A stretch of 64,000 nucleotides of DNA, from NCBI RefSeq assembly GCF_004402595.1, contig NZ_SOFY01000009.1:37849-101848 (forward strand), in the 5' to 3' direction. The notes beneath the pieces were generated by a model, which saw only the letters and a program-made list of their open reading frames with translations, did no database searches and was not told the DNA's origin. The stretch is from Cryobacterium shii (GTDB taxonomy: Bacteria; Actinomycetota; Actinomycetes; Actinomycetales; Microbacteriaceae). How positions within the stretch are numbered: the first letter of the stretch is position 1; each line of letters starts with the position of its first letter. Shown piece by piece: positions 17,544 to 27,400 of this stretch. The translations under genes and the position numbers were made by a program.

Positions 17544-18365
17544 GTGCCATTCTCGCTCGCCGATGTAACCCTGATCGTCCATGAATTGTGGCCGTTGTCC
17601 GGGGCCGAAGACTGGGATGCCCCCGGTCTGGTCAGCGGCGACCCGACACACTCGGTCACCTCGATCCACCTCGCCGTCGACGCGGTCTCCGCAACCGTCG
17701 ACGAGGCCGTCGAACGGGGTGCTGACCTGCTGCTCGTGCACCACCCGCTGCTGCTGCGCGGGGTGACGTCGGTCGCGGAGGACCGGTACAAGGGTGCGCT
17801 GCTCGGCCGCCTGATCCGGGCCGATTGCGCCCTCCTGGCGGCGCACACGAATGCGGACGTGGTCGTGGACGGCGTATCGGACATCCTGGCTTCCCGCCTC
17901 GGCCTCCTGGACACGCGTCCGATCACGGCGGGAGTCGCTCCCGGCACCGGCATCGGGCGGGTGGGCCGGTTGCCGGAACGCACGTCGCTGGACCGGCTGG
18001 CCCGGCGACTGGCCGATCTGCTGCCGGCGACCGTGTCCGGCGTCCGGGTCTCGGGGGAGCGCGACGCCGTCGTGGAGACCGTGGCGCTGTGCGGAGGTGC
18101 GGGAGACTCACTCCTCGCGCATCCGTCCGTGGTCGCGGCGGATGTGTACATCACCGCCGACCTCTGGCACCACCCGGCCTCCGAGGCCCGCGAGCAGGCC
18201 GTGCACTCCGGCGGCACGCCGGCGTTGATCGACGTGTCGCACTGGGCCAGCGAGTCGCTCTGGCTCGAACCCGCCGCCGAGCAGCTCCGGGCGGCGCTCC
18301 CCGGAATCACGGTCACCTGCAGTGATCTGCGCACAGATCCGTGGGACTTCGTCATCGTGCAGTAA
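17544..18365 (+). CDS. Nif3-like dinuclear metal-center protein
   Basis: A 273-residue Nif3/YbgI-family protein that forms a toroidal hexamer with a two-metal site. Metal-ligand motifs are present: LLVHHPLLLRG near residue 70, AAHTNAD near 98, and the C-terminal DVSHW...E. The family is often annotated as GTP cyclohydrolase 1 type 2, but the physiological reaction is uncertain. The start is GTG. The zinc-ribbon gene follows downstream, the same pair as in mycobacteria. Confidence 0.9.
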   Translation: MPFSLADVTLIVHELWPLSGAEDWDAPGLVSGDPTHSVTSIHLAVDAVSATVDEAVERGADLLLVHHPLLLRGVTSVAEDRYKGALLGRLIRADCALLAAHTNADVVVDGVSDILASRLGLLDTRPITAGVAPGTGIGRVGRLPERTSLDRLARRLADLLPATVSGVRVSGERDAVVETVALCGGAGDSLLAHPSVVAADVYITADLWHHPASEAREQAVHSGGTPALIDVSHWASESLWLEPAAEQLRAALPGITVTCSDLRTDPWDFVIVQ

Positions 18366-18432
18366 CCTGCCGATGGATGCGGTTCCACCCCCACGCCCGC
18401 TCAAGCTCAATACTCGTAAAGGTCAGGACATC

Positions 18433-19170
18433 GTGAAGGCATCTCCAGTTGAACAGAAGGAGCTTCTCCGGCTTCAGGCCCTCGACATCAGGCTCCAGCA
18501 GGTCGAGCACCAGACGAAGGCCCTGCCGGAGCTTGCACGGCTCCGGGAACTCGGCGCGCAGGCCGACACGATCCGGATGACTCTGAGCACCCGCTCGGGC
18601 GAGGTCGAAGACGTCCGGCTCGAACTGAACCGGATCGAGTCCGATGTCGACGTGGTCGAGAAGCGCATAGCCAGGGACGCCGACCGGGTGCAGCACACGT
18701 CTTCGGTGAAAGACGTCCAGGCACTGGAGACCGAGCTCGCCGCGCTCCGTAAGCGGCTTCTGGCGCTCGAGGAGATCGAGATCGCGGTCATGGAACGCCT
18801 CGAAGAGCGTGAGGGCGCCGCTGCCGCAGTCGAGGCCGAGCGCGATGCCATCCTGGGCCGGATGCGCGACGCCGAAGTGGCGCGGGACCTCAGCCTTGCT
18901 GACCTGAACCGGCAGCTCGGCGAGCTGCGTCGCGACCGGGCAGCCATCGCCGGCGGCGTCACCGAATACCTCGCCGCGCTCTACCAGAAGCGCTTCGTGG
19001 CCGGGCGCGGGAACGCCGCGGCCCTGCTCCGGGCCCGCACCTGCAGCGGGTGCACGATGACGCTGACCGGCAGCGACCTGGATGCCGTGCGGTCCGCACC
19101 GGCCGACGACGTGCTCTTCTGCCCGGACTGCGGCGCGATTCTGGTGCGCACGGAGGAATCGGGTATCTAG
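18433..19170 (+). CDS. Coiled-coil zinc-ribbon protein (CT398/zf-RING_7 type)
   Basis: A 245-residue protein consisting of a long coiled coil (about 5-190) with heptad-rich sequence and a C-terminal four-cysteine zinc ribbon (CSGC...CPDC, about residues 205-240). I place the start at GTG 18433, just after an AGGA; an in-frame ATG at 18373 is possible. It follows nif3 closely, a conserved actinobacterial pairing. Molecular function is not established. Confidence 0.82.
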   Translation: MKASPVEQKELLRLQALDIRLQQVEHQTKALPELARLRELGAQADTIRMTLSTRSGEVEDVRLELNRIESDVDVVEKRIARDADRVQHTSSVKDVQALETELAALRKRLLALEEIEIAVMERLEEREGAAAAVEAERDAILGRMRDAEVARDLSLADLNRQLGELRRDRAAIAGGVTEYLAALYQKRFVAGRGNAAALLRARTCSGCTMTLTGSDLDAVRSAPADDVLFCPDCGAILVRTEESGI

Positions 19171-19211
19171 GTGGAGTGAGGCTCCGCCCGCGGCCTGTAT
19201 TCTGGACAGTG

Positions 19212-19592
19212 GAATGGGTCGGCAAGACGGTCGCGTCATCCGCTTCCCTTCGGGGGTGCGGGTGCCGAGGAACGTCCGGGCTCCACAGAGCAGGATGGTG
19301 GGTAACACCCACCCGGGGCAACCCGCGAGACAGTGCCACAGAAAGTAGACCGCCGCCGGCCTCGGCCGGAGGTAAGGGTGAAACGGTGGTGTAAGAGACC
19401 ACCAGAGGCCAGGGTGACCTGGTCGGCTAGGTAAACCTCGTCCGGAGCAAGGTCAGACAGGAAACGCCAAGGCGGCTCGCCGAGTTTCCGGGTAGACCGC
19501 TGGAGGGCTGCGGCAACGTAGTCCCGAGATAGATGGCCGTCCAAGGTGCTTCGCGCACCGGGACAGAACCCGGCGTAACAGCCGGCCCATTC
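19212..19592 (+). ncRNA. rnpB: RNase P RNA
   Basis: The catalytic RNA of ribonuclease P, which removes 5' leaders from tRNA precursors. Recognised by the GAGGAACGTCCGGGCTCC block near 19266 (CR-I region), the ACAGAAA segment, and the 3' ACAGAACCCGGCGTAACAG-type block near 19563. The ends AATGGGTCGGC and GCCGGCCCATT pair as helix P1. This RNA fills most of the 428-bp interval between the two flanking protein genes. No separate intrinsic terminator is visible before the convergent gene at 19599. Confidence 0.95.
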
Positions 19593-19598
19593 CTTCAC

Positions 19599-20213
19599 TC
19601 ACGACGGTTCGCGACGGTCAGGTGGCCATTGGTCCGTCCGGACCGGGCGGTTCTCCGCCGCGGCCGCGACCGCCTCCTCGACTCGTCTGGCACGCGTCGC
19701 CGGCCGTTTGGCGCTGGCAACCCAGTACAAGATCTGCTTGCGCGTCGGCGGAGCAAGAGCAGCGAGCGAGCTGCTGGCCTCCTCATTCGCGGCAAGTGCC
19801 TGTGCGAGGTCGGGCGGTACGATGAGCGCCTCCACCTCGTATAGGAGGGTCCACGACCCGTCTGCCTGCGCGGCCTCAACGGCTGCACGGCCGGCCGGGG
19901 CGACCCGTCCCTGCGCCACCAGGCGGCCCCACCGTTCCCTGTTGCTGGGCGCCCAGGCGCTTCCCCGCTTGCGGGGCGTCATTAGCTGTTTGTACCGGTC
20001 GCCACCGAGGCGATTGACCACACTGTCAATCCAGCCGAAGCACAGGGCCTCTTCCACCGCAGCCTCGTAGGAGAGCTCGGTGACGGAGTTTCCCTTCTTC
20101 CCGATGGCCAGCCACACGCCGCGGCTCTCTGCATGGTGGGTCTGGAGCCAGGCCCGCCATTCCTGGCGGTCGGCCGGCTCAAGGACCGGGAGGTCAGTGA
20201 GTGGCGGCGCCAT
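19599..20213 (-). CDS. YdeI/OmpD-associated family protein
   Basis: A 204-residue soluble protein of the YdeI family. Hallmarks are EWRAWLQTHH near the N-terminus, the SYEAAVEEALCFGWIDS segment, and RxSxWxxxNRERxxRL around residues 85-95. In other bacteria the family has been linked to resistance to antimicrobial peptides, but the biochemical role is unclear. It follows polyphosphate glucokinase by 9 bp on the same strand. Its 3' end nearly abuts the end of rnpB. Confidence 0.85.
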   Translation of the reverse strand: MAPPLTDLPVLEPADRQEWRAWLQTHHAESRGVWLAIGKKGNSVTELSYEAAVEEALCFGWIDSVVNRLGGDRYKQLMTPRKRGSAWAPSNRERWGRLVAQGRVAPAGRAAVEAAQADGSWTLLYEVEALIVPPDLAQALAANEEASSSLAALAPPTRKQILYWVASAKRPATRARRVEEAVAAAAENRPVRTDQWPPDRREPS

Positions 20214-20222
20214 GTGGACGGG

Positions 20223-20987
20223 TCAGTTCAGGTTCTTGACGGCGAGGGCAGCTGCCCCCAGGATTCCGGCATTGTTGCGGTGGACGGCCGGGATGATCGG
20301 GGTCTTCAGCTTCAGAAGCGGCAGGAAGTCCTGATGGTGCTTGGACACGCCGCCGCCGACGATGAACAGGTCGGGGGAGAACAGGGCCTCCAGGGTCGAG
20401 TAGTACTTCTGCAGGCGGGAGGCCCACTTATCCCAGCTCAGGTGTTCGCGCTCCTTGGCAGAGAATGCCGCGCGCGTCTCGTGGTCGACGCCGTCGATCT
20501 GGAGGTGACCGAGCTCGGTGTTCGGCACGAGCACGCCGTCGTTGATCAGGGCCGTTCCGATCCCGGTGCCGAGGGTGGTCATCAGGACCACTCCCCGCAC
20601 GCCCTTGGCCGCGCCGAACTCGGATTCCGCGTACCCCGCGGCATCGGCGTCGTTGACGAAGTGGATCGGCTGCCCCAGGCTCTTCTGGAACAGCTTCTCG
20701 GCGGCGAGGCCGATCCACTTGTCCGAGACATTGGCGGCGGACATGGTGTGCCCGTTCTTCACGATGGCGGGGAAGCAGATCCCGACCGGCAGTGCGGAGG
20801 CGCCCGCCACGGAGGAGACCGTGGCGAGGAGGGCGCGCGTGGACTCGACGATGTCCACCGGGCGTCCCCCCTTGGGGGTGGGGAGTTTCACCCGATCGGA
20901 CAGAAATTGACCGGTGACCAGGTCGACCACCGCTCCCTTGATTCCGGTGCCGCCAATATCAATGCCGATGGCCGTGGTTGAACTCAT
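20223..20987 (-). CDS. ppgK: Polyphosphate glucokinase, ROK family
   Basis: A 254-residue sugar kinase that phosphorylates glucose with polyphosphate (and usually ATP). The phosphate-binding loop GIDIGGTGIKG is at the N-terminus, VNDADAAG near residue 105 carries the catalytic Asp, and TLGTGIGTAL follows. The ROK cysteine zinc motif is absent, as is usual for PpgK. I use ATG 20987; a TTG two codons upstream is also open. It lies 16 bp downstream of map, probably in one minus-strand transcript map-ppgK-ydeI. Confidence 0.9.
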   Translation of the reverse strand: MSSTTAIGIDIGGTGIKGAVVDLVTGQFLSDRVKLPTPKGGRPVDIVESTRALLATVSSVAGASALPVGICFPAIVKNGHTMSAANVSDKWIGLAAEKLFQKSLGQPIHFVNDADAAGYAESEFGAAKGVRGVVLMTTLGTGIGTALINDGVLVPNTELGHLQIDGVDHETRAAFSAKEREHLSWDKWASRLQKYYSTLEALFSPDLFIVGGGVSKHHQDFLPLLKLKTPIIPAVHRNNAGILGAAALAVKNLN

Positions 20988-21003
20988 AGTCAAAACCTAC
21001 CGT

Positions 21004-21870
21004 TTACGGGAGGGTGAGAATTTCGGCGCCGTGCTCGGTCACGACGAGGGTGTGTTCGAACTGGGCCGTGATGCTCTTGTCTTTCGTCGTCACGGTCCAG
21101 TCGTCGGCCCACATGTCCCAGTCGGATCCGCCGAGGGTGAGCATCGGTTCGATCGTGAAGACCATGCCGACCTCCATCACGGTGTCGTAAACGGGGGCGG
21201 AGTCGTAGTGCGGGATGATCAGCCCGGAGTGGAAGGACTCTCCGACCCCGTGGCCGGTGAAGTCGCGCACCACGCCATAGTTGAAACGCTTCGCATAGGA
21301 CTCGATCGTGCGACCGATGACGTTGACCTGCCTGCCCGGTGCGACGGCCTTGATGCCCCGGGCGAGGGCCTCCCGGGTACGCTCGACCAGCAGCCTCACC
21401 TCGTCGCCGGCCTCGCCGACGATGAACGTGACGTTCGTGTCGCCGTGCACCCCGTTCTTGAAGGCAGTGATGTCGATGTTTACGATGTCCCCGTTCTCGA
21501 GAACGGTGTCGTCGGGGATGCCATGGCAGATCACCTCGTTCACCGAACTGCACAGCGACTTGGGGTAGCCGCGGTAGCCCAGGGTCGACGGGTAGGCGTC
21601 GTGTTGGATGATGAAGTCGTGGCCGATCCGGTCGAGTTCGTCCGTCGTGACGCCCGGGCGGACGGCCCGTCCCACGGCTTCGATCGCCTGCGCCGCGATC
21701 CGGCCCGATTCGCGGATCAGCTCGATCTTGTCCGGAGAGTACACGTCCGATCCGGTGAACGGCGCCGGCATCTCACGGCCGACGTACTCCGGTCGTGGGA
21801 TGTGGCGCGGAACGGGGCGGAACGGGGAGACCGTTCCCGGCAACAGGTGACCGGCAGAATCCTTAGGCAT
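21004..21870 (-). CDS. map: Methionine aminopeptidase, type I
   Basis: A 288-residue dinuclear metalloprotease that removes the initiator methionine. Metal ligands are visible in [27 protein letters not shown], and the C-terminal FEHTLVVT. There is an N-terminal extension of about 40 residues before the catalytic domain, as in mycobacterial MapB-like enzymes. The start codon is only 11 bp from the divergent SPOR-like gene. ppgK follows downstream. Confidence 0.93.
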   Translation of the reverse strand: MPKDSAGHLLPGTVSPFRPVPRHIPRPEYVGREMPAPFTGSDVYSPDKIELIRESGRIAAQAIEAVGRAVRPGVTTDELDRIGHDFIIQHDAYPSTLGYRGYPKSLCSSVNEVICHGIPDDTVLENGDIVNIDITAFKNGVHGDTNVTFIVGEAGDEVRLLVERTREALARGIKAVAPGRQVNVIGRTIESYAKRFNYGVVRDFTGHGVGESFHSGLIIPHYDSAPVYDTVMEVGMVFTIEPMLTLGGSDWDMWADDWTVTTKDKSITAQFEHTLVVTEHGAEILTLP

Positions 21871-21881
21871 AGGATCAGCTT

Positions 21882-22070
21882 ATGTCCGAAGACACTGAAC
21901 ACCAGTTCTGGTACAACATGCGCACGGGAGCGGTCGAGGAGGGTATGCAGTCCACCTCCAAGGAGCGCGTCGGGCCGTTCGCAACACGTGACGAGGCCGC
22001 TCACGCGCTGGAGAAACTGCGCGCGAACAGCGCCAAATGGGCCGAGGAAGAAGCGGCAAACGACCGCTAG
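21882..22070 (+). CDS. Small SPOR-like conserved protein
   Basis: A 62-residue protein with FWYNMRTGAVEEG and GPFATRDEAAHALEKL, the pattern annotated in actinobacteria as a minimal SPOR-type domain. There is no membrane anchor, so classical septal SPOR function is doubtful. It is divergent from map with an 11-bp gap between start codons. It ends 16 bp before the convergent panB stop. Confidence 0.75.
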   Translation: MSEDTEHQFWYNMRTGAVEEGMQSTSKERVGPFATRDEAAHALEKLRANSAKWAEEEAANDR

Positions 22071-22085
22071 GACCGCTGACCGGCC

Positions 22086-22958
22086 CTACTCGTAGCTGTG
22101 CTCGGGGCCGGGATAGGCGCCGGAGTCGACGTCTTCCTTGAACTGGTGCACAGCATCCGTCAGCACGCTGCGCATGTTCGCGTACTGGCGCACGAACCGG
22201 GGCACGCGGCCCTCGGTAAGGCCCGCGAAATCAGTCCAGACCATCAATTGTCCGTCGACGTCCGGGCCCGCGCCGACCCCGATGGTGGGGATCTCGAGCC
22301 GGGCGGTCACCAGTGCGGCCACCGTAGCCGGCACCATTTCGAGCACAACGGCGAAGGCGCCGGCATCCTGCACCGCGAGAGCGTCCTCGATCAGCTGGTC
22401 GGCGGCCGCGCCCCGCCCCTGAATGATGTGGCCGCCCAGCCCGTGCTCGCTCTGCGGGGTGAAGCCGATGTGACCCATCACGGGAATCCCCGACGTCACG
22501 ATGCGTTTGATCTGCTTGCGACTGCGCACGCCGCCCTCGAGCTTGACCGCATGGGCCTGCGCCTCTTTCATGAAGCGCACGGCCGTGTGCAGAGCCTCGG
22601 ATTGGCCGGTCTCATACGATCCGAATGGCATGTCGGCGATGACGAGGGCTCGGGTGACCGCCCGCGAGACGGCCCGGGTGAGGGGGATCAGCTCGTCGAC
22701 GGTGACGGGCAGGGTGCTCTCGTAGCCGAACACGTTGTTGCCGGCCGAGTCCCCGACGAGCAGGAAGTCGATCCCGGCCTGGTCGAAGATCTGGGCGGTG
22801 AGCATGTCATAGCTGGTCAGCCCGGTGATCGGGATGCCCTGCTGTTTGGCATTGTGAAAATGGCGGGTGCGCACCCGCTTGGGCCCGGGCGGCACGGGCG
22901 CGAACGGGTTCAGCTCGCGGGCGGCGGCGGGCACTTCGGGAACGGTCGACTCTGGCAT
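22086..22958 (-). CDS. panB: 3-methyl-2-oxobutanoate hydroxymethyltransferase
   Basis: A 290-residue enzyme of pantothenate synthesis that adds a hydroxymethyl group from methylene-THF to alpha-ketoisovalerate. Conserved blocks are ITGLTSYDML, VGDSAGNNVFG, KLEGG, GHIGFTPQS, and the catalytic VLEMVPA. The frame stays open about 90 codons upstream, but the family N-terminus and the ATG at 22958 agree. It is divergent from the glutamine synthetase gene at 23059, with an inverted repeat in the 100-bp gap. Confidence 0.93.
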   Translation of the reverse strand: MPESTVPEVPAAARELNPFAPVPPGPKRVRTRHFHNAKQQGIPITGLTSYDMLTAQIFDQAGIDFLLVGDSAGNNVFGYESTLPVTVDELIPLTRAVSRAVTRALVIADMPFGSYETGQSEALHTAVRFMKEAQAHAVKLEGGVRSRKQIKRIVTSGIPVMGHIGFTPQSEHGLGGHIIQGRGAAADQLIEDALAVQDAGAFAVVLEMVPATVAALVTARLEIPTIGVGAGPDVDGQLMVWTDFAGLTEGRVPRFVRQYANMRSVLTDAVHQFKEDVDSGAYPGPEHSYE

Positions 22959-22990
22959 GGGTCCAGTGTAGTCAGGGTGTAATCCGCCGA

Positions 22991-23024
22991 CTGGCGCCCA
23001 GTTTCGCCCGAGTTTCGGCGCCAG
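22991..23024. repeat. Inverted repeat between panB and glnA2
   Basis: CTGGCGCC at 22991-22998 and GGCGCCAG at 23017-23024 form a perfect 8-bp inverted repeat with an 18-nt spacer that itself contains the direct repeat GTTTCG. It lies between two divergent start codons, so it may be an operator or a transcript leader hairpin rather than a terminator. Confidence 0.4.
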
Positions 23025-23058
23025 CCAGTAGCCTAGGTAACAACAAGAAAGGGCGTGA

Positions 23059-24396
23059 ATGGACAAGCAGCGCGACTTCGTTCTCCGGACCATCGAGGAG
23101 CGGGGCATCAAGTTCATCCGACTCTGGTTCACGGACGTTGTCGGCACACTCAAATCGGTGGCCATCGCGCCTGCCGAGGTGGAGGGTGCCTTCGCTGAGG
23201 GCCTCGGTTTTGACGGCTCCGCCATCGAAGGCCTCACCCGCTCGTTCGAGGCGGACGTGCTCGCTCATCCCGACCCCACCACCTTCCAGATCCTGCCCTG
23301 GCGTGGTGAGATCGATCCCACCGCCCGCATGTTCTGCGACATCATGACTCCCGACGGTCAGCCGGCGGTCGCCGACCCGCGAAACGTGCTCAAGCGGACC
23401 CTGGCGAAGGCCGCCGATCGCGGATTCACCTTCTACACGCATCCCGAGATCGAGTTCTACCTGCTCAAGTCGTCGAAGTACGGCAAGAACGGACCGGTCC
23501 CGGTGGATTCGGCCGGCTACTTCGACAACGTCCCCGGCGGCACAGCCCACGACTTCCGTCGCCGGTCGGTGCGGATGCTCGAAGACCTCGGCATCTCGGT
23601 GGAGTTCAGCCACCACGAGGCGGGTCCCGGTCAGAACGAGATCGACCTGCGCTACGCGGATGCCCTCACGACGGCCGACAACATCATGACCTTCCGCACC
23701 GTGATCAAGGAAGTCGCCATCGAGCAGGGCGTGTACGCCACGTTCATGCCCAAGCCCATGTCGGAGCACCCCGGATCGGGTATGCACACGCACCTGTCCC
23801 TGTTCGAGGGCGACACCAACGCGTTCTACGAGGCCGGTGCGCAGTACCAGCTCTCCAAGACCGGCCGTCAGTTCATTGCCGGACTGCTCAAGCACGCCCC
23901 GGAGATCACCGCGGTGACGAACCAGTTCGTCAATTCCTACAAACGGCTGTGGGGCGGCGACGAAGCTCCCAGTTTCGTCTGCTGGGGGCACAACAACCGT
24001 TCCGCCCTGATCAGGGTTCCGTTGTACAAGCCCAACAAGGGCCAGAGCGCCCGCGTCGAGTACCGCGCCATCGACTCGGCCGCGAACCCGTACCTGGCGT
24101 ATTCGCTGATGCTGGCCGCCGGCCTCAAGGGTATCGAGGAGGGCTACGAGTTGCCTCCCGAGGCCGAGGACAACGTCTGGGGGCTCAGCGACACCGAGCG
24201 TCGCGCGCTGGGTTATCGTCAATTGCCCGCCAGCCTTGACCACGCGATCCAGTTCATGGAGGAGTCCGAGCTCGTCGCCGAAACGCTCGGAGAGCACGTC
24301 TTCAACTACGTGTTGCTCAACAAGCGCCAGGAGTGGAAGGAATACCGCTCCCAGGTGACCCCGTTCGAGCTCGACAAGAACCTCGAGATGCTCTAG
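23059..24396 (+). CDS. glnA2: Glutamine synthetase family protein (GlnA2-type)
   Basis: A 445-residue type I glutamine synthetase fold. It has the beta-grasp start, the latch residues FDGSAIEG near 51, the catalytic SGMHTHLSLF near 240, and the NNRSALIRVP block near 312. It is shorter than GlnA1 and matches the GlnA2 group; the classic adenylylation context is altered (EGYELPPEAEDN). In Mycobacterium the same order glnA2-glnE-glnA1 is found. Some actinobacterial paralogues use polyamines or other amines instead of ammonia, so glutamine synthesis is likely but not proven. Confidence 0.9.
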   Translation: MDKQRDFVLRTIEERGIKFIRLWFTDVVGTLKSVAIAPAEVEGAFAEGLGFDGSAIEGLTRSFEADVLAHPDPTTFQILPWRGEIDPTARMFCDIMTPDGQPAVADPRNVLKRTLAKAADRGFTFYTHPEIEFYLLKSSKYGKNGPVPVDSAGYFDNVPGGTAHDFRRRSVRMLEDLGISVEFSHHEAGPGQNEIDLRYADALTTADNIMTFRTVIKEVAIEQGVYATFMPKPMSEHPGSGMHTHLSLFEGDTNAFYEAGAQYQLSKTGRQFIAGLLKHAPEITAVTNQFVNSYKRLWGGDEAPSFVCWGHNNRSALIRVPLYKPNKGQSARVEYRAIDSAANPYLAYSLMLAAGLKGIEEGYELPPEAEDNVWGLSDTERRALGYRQLPASLDHAIQFMEESELVAETLGEHVFNYVLLNKRQEWKEYRSQVTPFELDKNLEML

Positions 24397-24416
24397 CCGC
24401 CCCGGGAACGGAACTC

Positions 24417-27400
24417 ATGGCGCGGGAAATACTCACTCTCACCGAGCTTGCTCGGGTGGGTTTCGTCGAGCTGAGCGAGGTGCGCCTGCGGCTCATGGAG
24501 GTAGGCGAACTGGGCGGTCCGGAGCCGACAGTGCTGCTGCCCCTTCTGACCAGGACAGCGAACCCGGACGCCGCCCTCGGTTCCCTGGTCGAGCTCCTGC
24601 GCCAGTCGCCGGACGAGTCGCATGCCATCCTCGGCCACGCCGACTCGGCGTTGAGGCTGGTGCGCGTCCTCGGGGCCTCGAGCGGCCTGGCTGAGTTCTT
24701 CCTGCGACGCCCGGAGGAGCTCGCGGTCCTCGCCAGGCCCCTGGCGAGGTTGCCGGGTGCGTCCGAACTGACCGCCGACCTGCTGGACTCCGTCGGCAGC
24801 CATGATGGCTTCGCCACCCTCGTCGACGACGACGGGTGGGTGGCGCTGCGGGTTCGCTACCGCCGCCGGCTGGCCGAGTTGGCCGCCTTCGACCTGGAGC
24901 AGGCCGATCCCGTCGCGGGGCTCGACGGGATCGCACGCACCCTCGCCGACCTCGCGGCTGCCGCCCTGGAAGCGTCCCTGGCCGTCGCGCGCAGCATGTC
25001 CAGCGGTCTCGCCCCCGCCCGCGGCGTGTTCCCGGCGGACGAGGTTCGGGCCACCCGGCTGGCCATCATCGGCATGGGCAAGGCCGGAGCCGGCGAACTG
25101 AACTACGTGAGCGATGTGGACGTGATCTTCGTCGCTGAGGGTGACCCCGAGGCGGGGCTGGAGTCGCCGCGGGCCGTCGACATCGCCACCCGGCTCGCCA
25201 TCCTCGTGATGCGGGGCCTGAACCAGCCGTCGCTCGAGCCCGAACTCTGGGAGGTAGACCCGAACCTCCGTCCGGAAGGAAAATCCGGAGCACTCGTCCG
25301 CTCCCTCGAGTCTCACCTGGCGTACTACGACCGGTGGGCCAAGAGCTGGGAATTCCAGGCGCTGCTCAAGGCTCGCCCGCTGGCGGGCGATCTCGGCCTC
25401 GGCGGCCGTTACGTCGAGGCGGTGGCCCCGAAGGTGTGGACCAGCGCCAGCCGGGAGAACTTCGTCGATTCCGTGCAGCGGATGCGTGAACGGGTGACAA
25501 AGAACATCCCGGACGACGAAGTTGCCGTGCAACTCAAGCTCGGCCCCGGAGGACTGCGCGATATTGAGTTCACCGTGCAGTTGCTGCAGCTGGTGCACGG
25601 GCAGACCGACCCGGACGTGCGTCAGGCCGGAACCCTCCCCGCTCTGACGGCGCTGGTGGACAGCGGCTACGTGGGACGGGCTGAGGCGGCCGAGTTCGCG
25701 CAGGACTACCGGATCCTGCGCCTGATGGAACATCGGCTGCAGCTGGAGAAGTTGCGCCGCACCCATCTCGTGCCCCGCGATGAGGCGAGTCTGCGCGTGC
25801 TGGCCCGGGCCACGGGTCTCGCACCGAACGCCGCACAGCTCACCGACCGGTGGGCCCAGGTCAAGCATCGAGTCCGGGGACTGCACGAACGACTGTTCTA
25901 CCGCCCATTGCTCTCCGCCGTGGCCGCGCTCCCGGCCGACGGTCTCAACCTGACCAGTGCGCAGGCTGAAGCCCGGCTGGCGGCCATCGGCTTCCGCAAC
26001 ACCGCGGGCGCCCTGGCCCACATCGCCGCTCTCACCGGCGGTGTGTCCCGCCGGGCGGCGATCCAGCGGCATCTGCTGCCCGTTCTGCTGCAGTGGTTCT
26101 CGGAGGGCGCCGACCCGGATTACGGTCTGCTGGCCTTCCGCCGCTTGAGCGACAGCCTCGGCACGACCTACTGGTTCCTGCGTATGCTGCGCGACTCGTC
26201 CGGGGCGGCCGAACGCCTGACCCGGGTGTTGTCCTCGTCACGGTTCGTCGGGGAGCTGCTCGAGACGATCCCCGAGTCGGTGGCCTGGCTGGAGGACGAA
26301 GACGACCTGCGCCCCCGTAGTGTGGCGACCCTCCACGAGGAGGCGCGCGCCGTGCTGGCCCGGCATGAGAGCCCCGATGCCGCCGCGTCCATCCTGCGCA
26401 CGGCCCGGCGCCGGGAGATGTTGCGACTGGCTTCCTCGGCCGTCCTGGGCCAGATCAGTATCGAGGCCCTCGCGACCGGACTCACCGACGTGACCGCCAC
26501 CATCATCCAGGGGGTTCTCGCCGCCATCCGGGGCACGCCCCTGGGGGGCGCGCCGGAGGGGTCGGCCGCTGACGGGATCGAATTCGCCGTGATCGGGATG
26601 GGACGATTCGGCGGGGCCGAACTGGGCTTCGGATCGGACGCCGACGTGATGTACGTCTTCCGGCCCGGGACCCTGACCGGCGAGGCCGCGCACGACCGGG
26701 CGAAGTTCATCGTGCGCGAATTGGCCCGGCTGACCGACGACAACCGGCTGCCCCTCGATCTCGACCTCGGGCTGCGCCCGGAGGGCAAGAACGGCTCCGT
26801 GGCCCGCTCCCTCGAATCCTACGAGGCGTACTACCGCCGTTGGTCGCTCACCTGGGAGGCGCAGGCTCTGCTCCGGGGCAGGGGAGTGGCGGGCGATTCG
26901 CGGCTGCTCGCCGACTTCGAGACGGTGGCCGACTCGGTCCGGTATCCCGCCGCGATCAGCGAACAGGCTGTCCGGGAAGTCAAGCGAATCAAGGCGCGGG
27001 TGGAGAGCGAGAGGCTGCCCCAGGGGGCGGACCCCAACCGGCACCTGAAACTCGGACGCGGCTCACTGAGCGACGTGGAGTGGTTCGTGCAGCTGCTGCA
27101 GCTGCAGCATGCGGCGGCCATCCCGGCGTTGCGCACGACATCGACGCTGGGTGCCCTTCGCGCCGCGGCCGACGCCGACCTGGTCAGCGACGCGGATGCC
27201 GAGACATTGACGGTGGCGTGGAAGTTCGCGTCCCGATGCAGGTCCGCCATCACCCTGTGGACCAACAAGACGTCCGATGTGCTGCCGACTGACCGGGCTC
27301 AGCTCGAGGGGGTCGCCCGGGTGATGCAGTACCCGCCGGGCTCCGCCAACCAGCTCGAAGAGGAGTATCTGTCCCTGACGCGGCGGGCCCGCGCCGTATT

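Noticed and set aside
23040..23058. GTAAC before glnA2 as a GlnR box
   Set aside because: The second element does not match GAAAC at the required spacing, in contrast to the site before glnA1.
24393..26072. 559-codon open frame opposite glnE
   Set aside because: Antisense shadow of glnE, with composition typical of GC-rich third-position bias and no recognisable motif.
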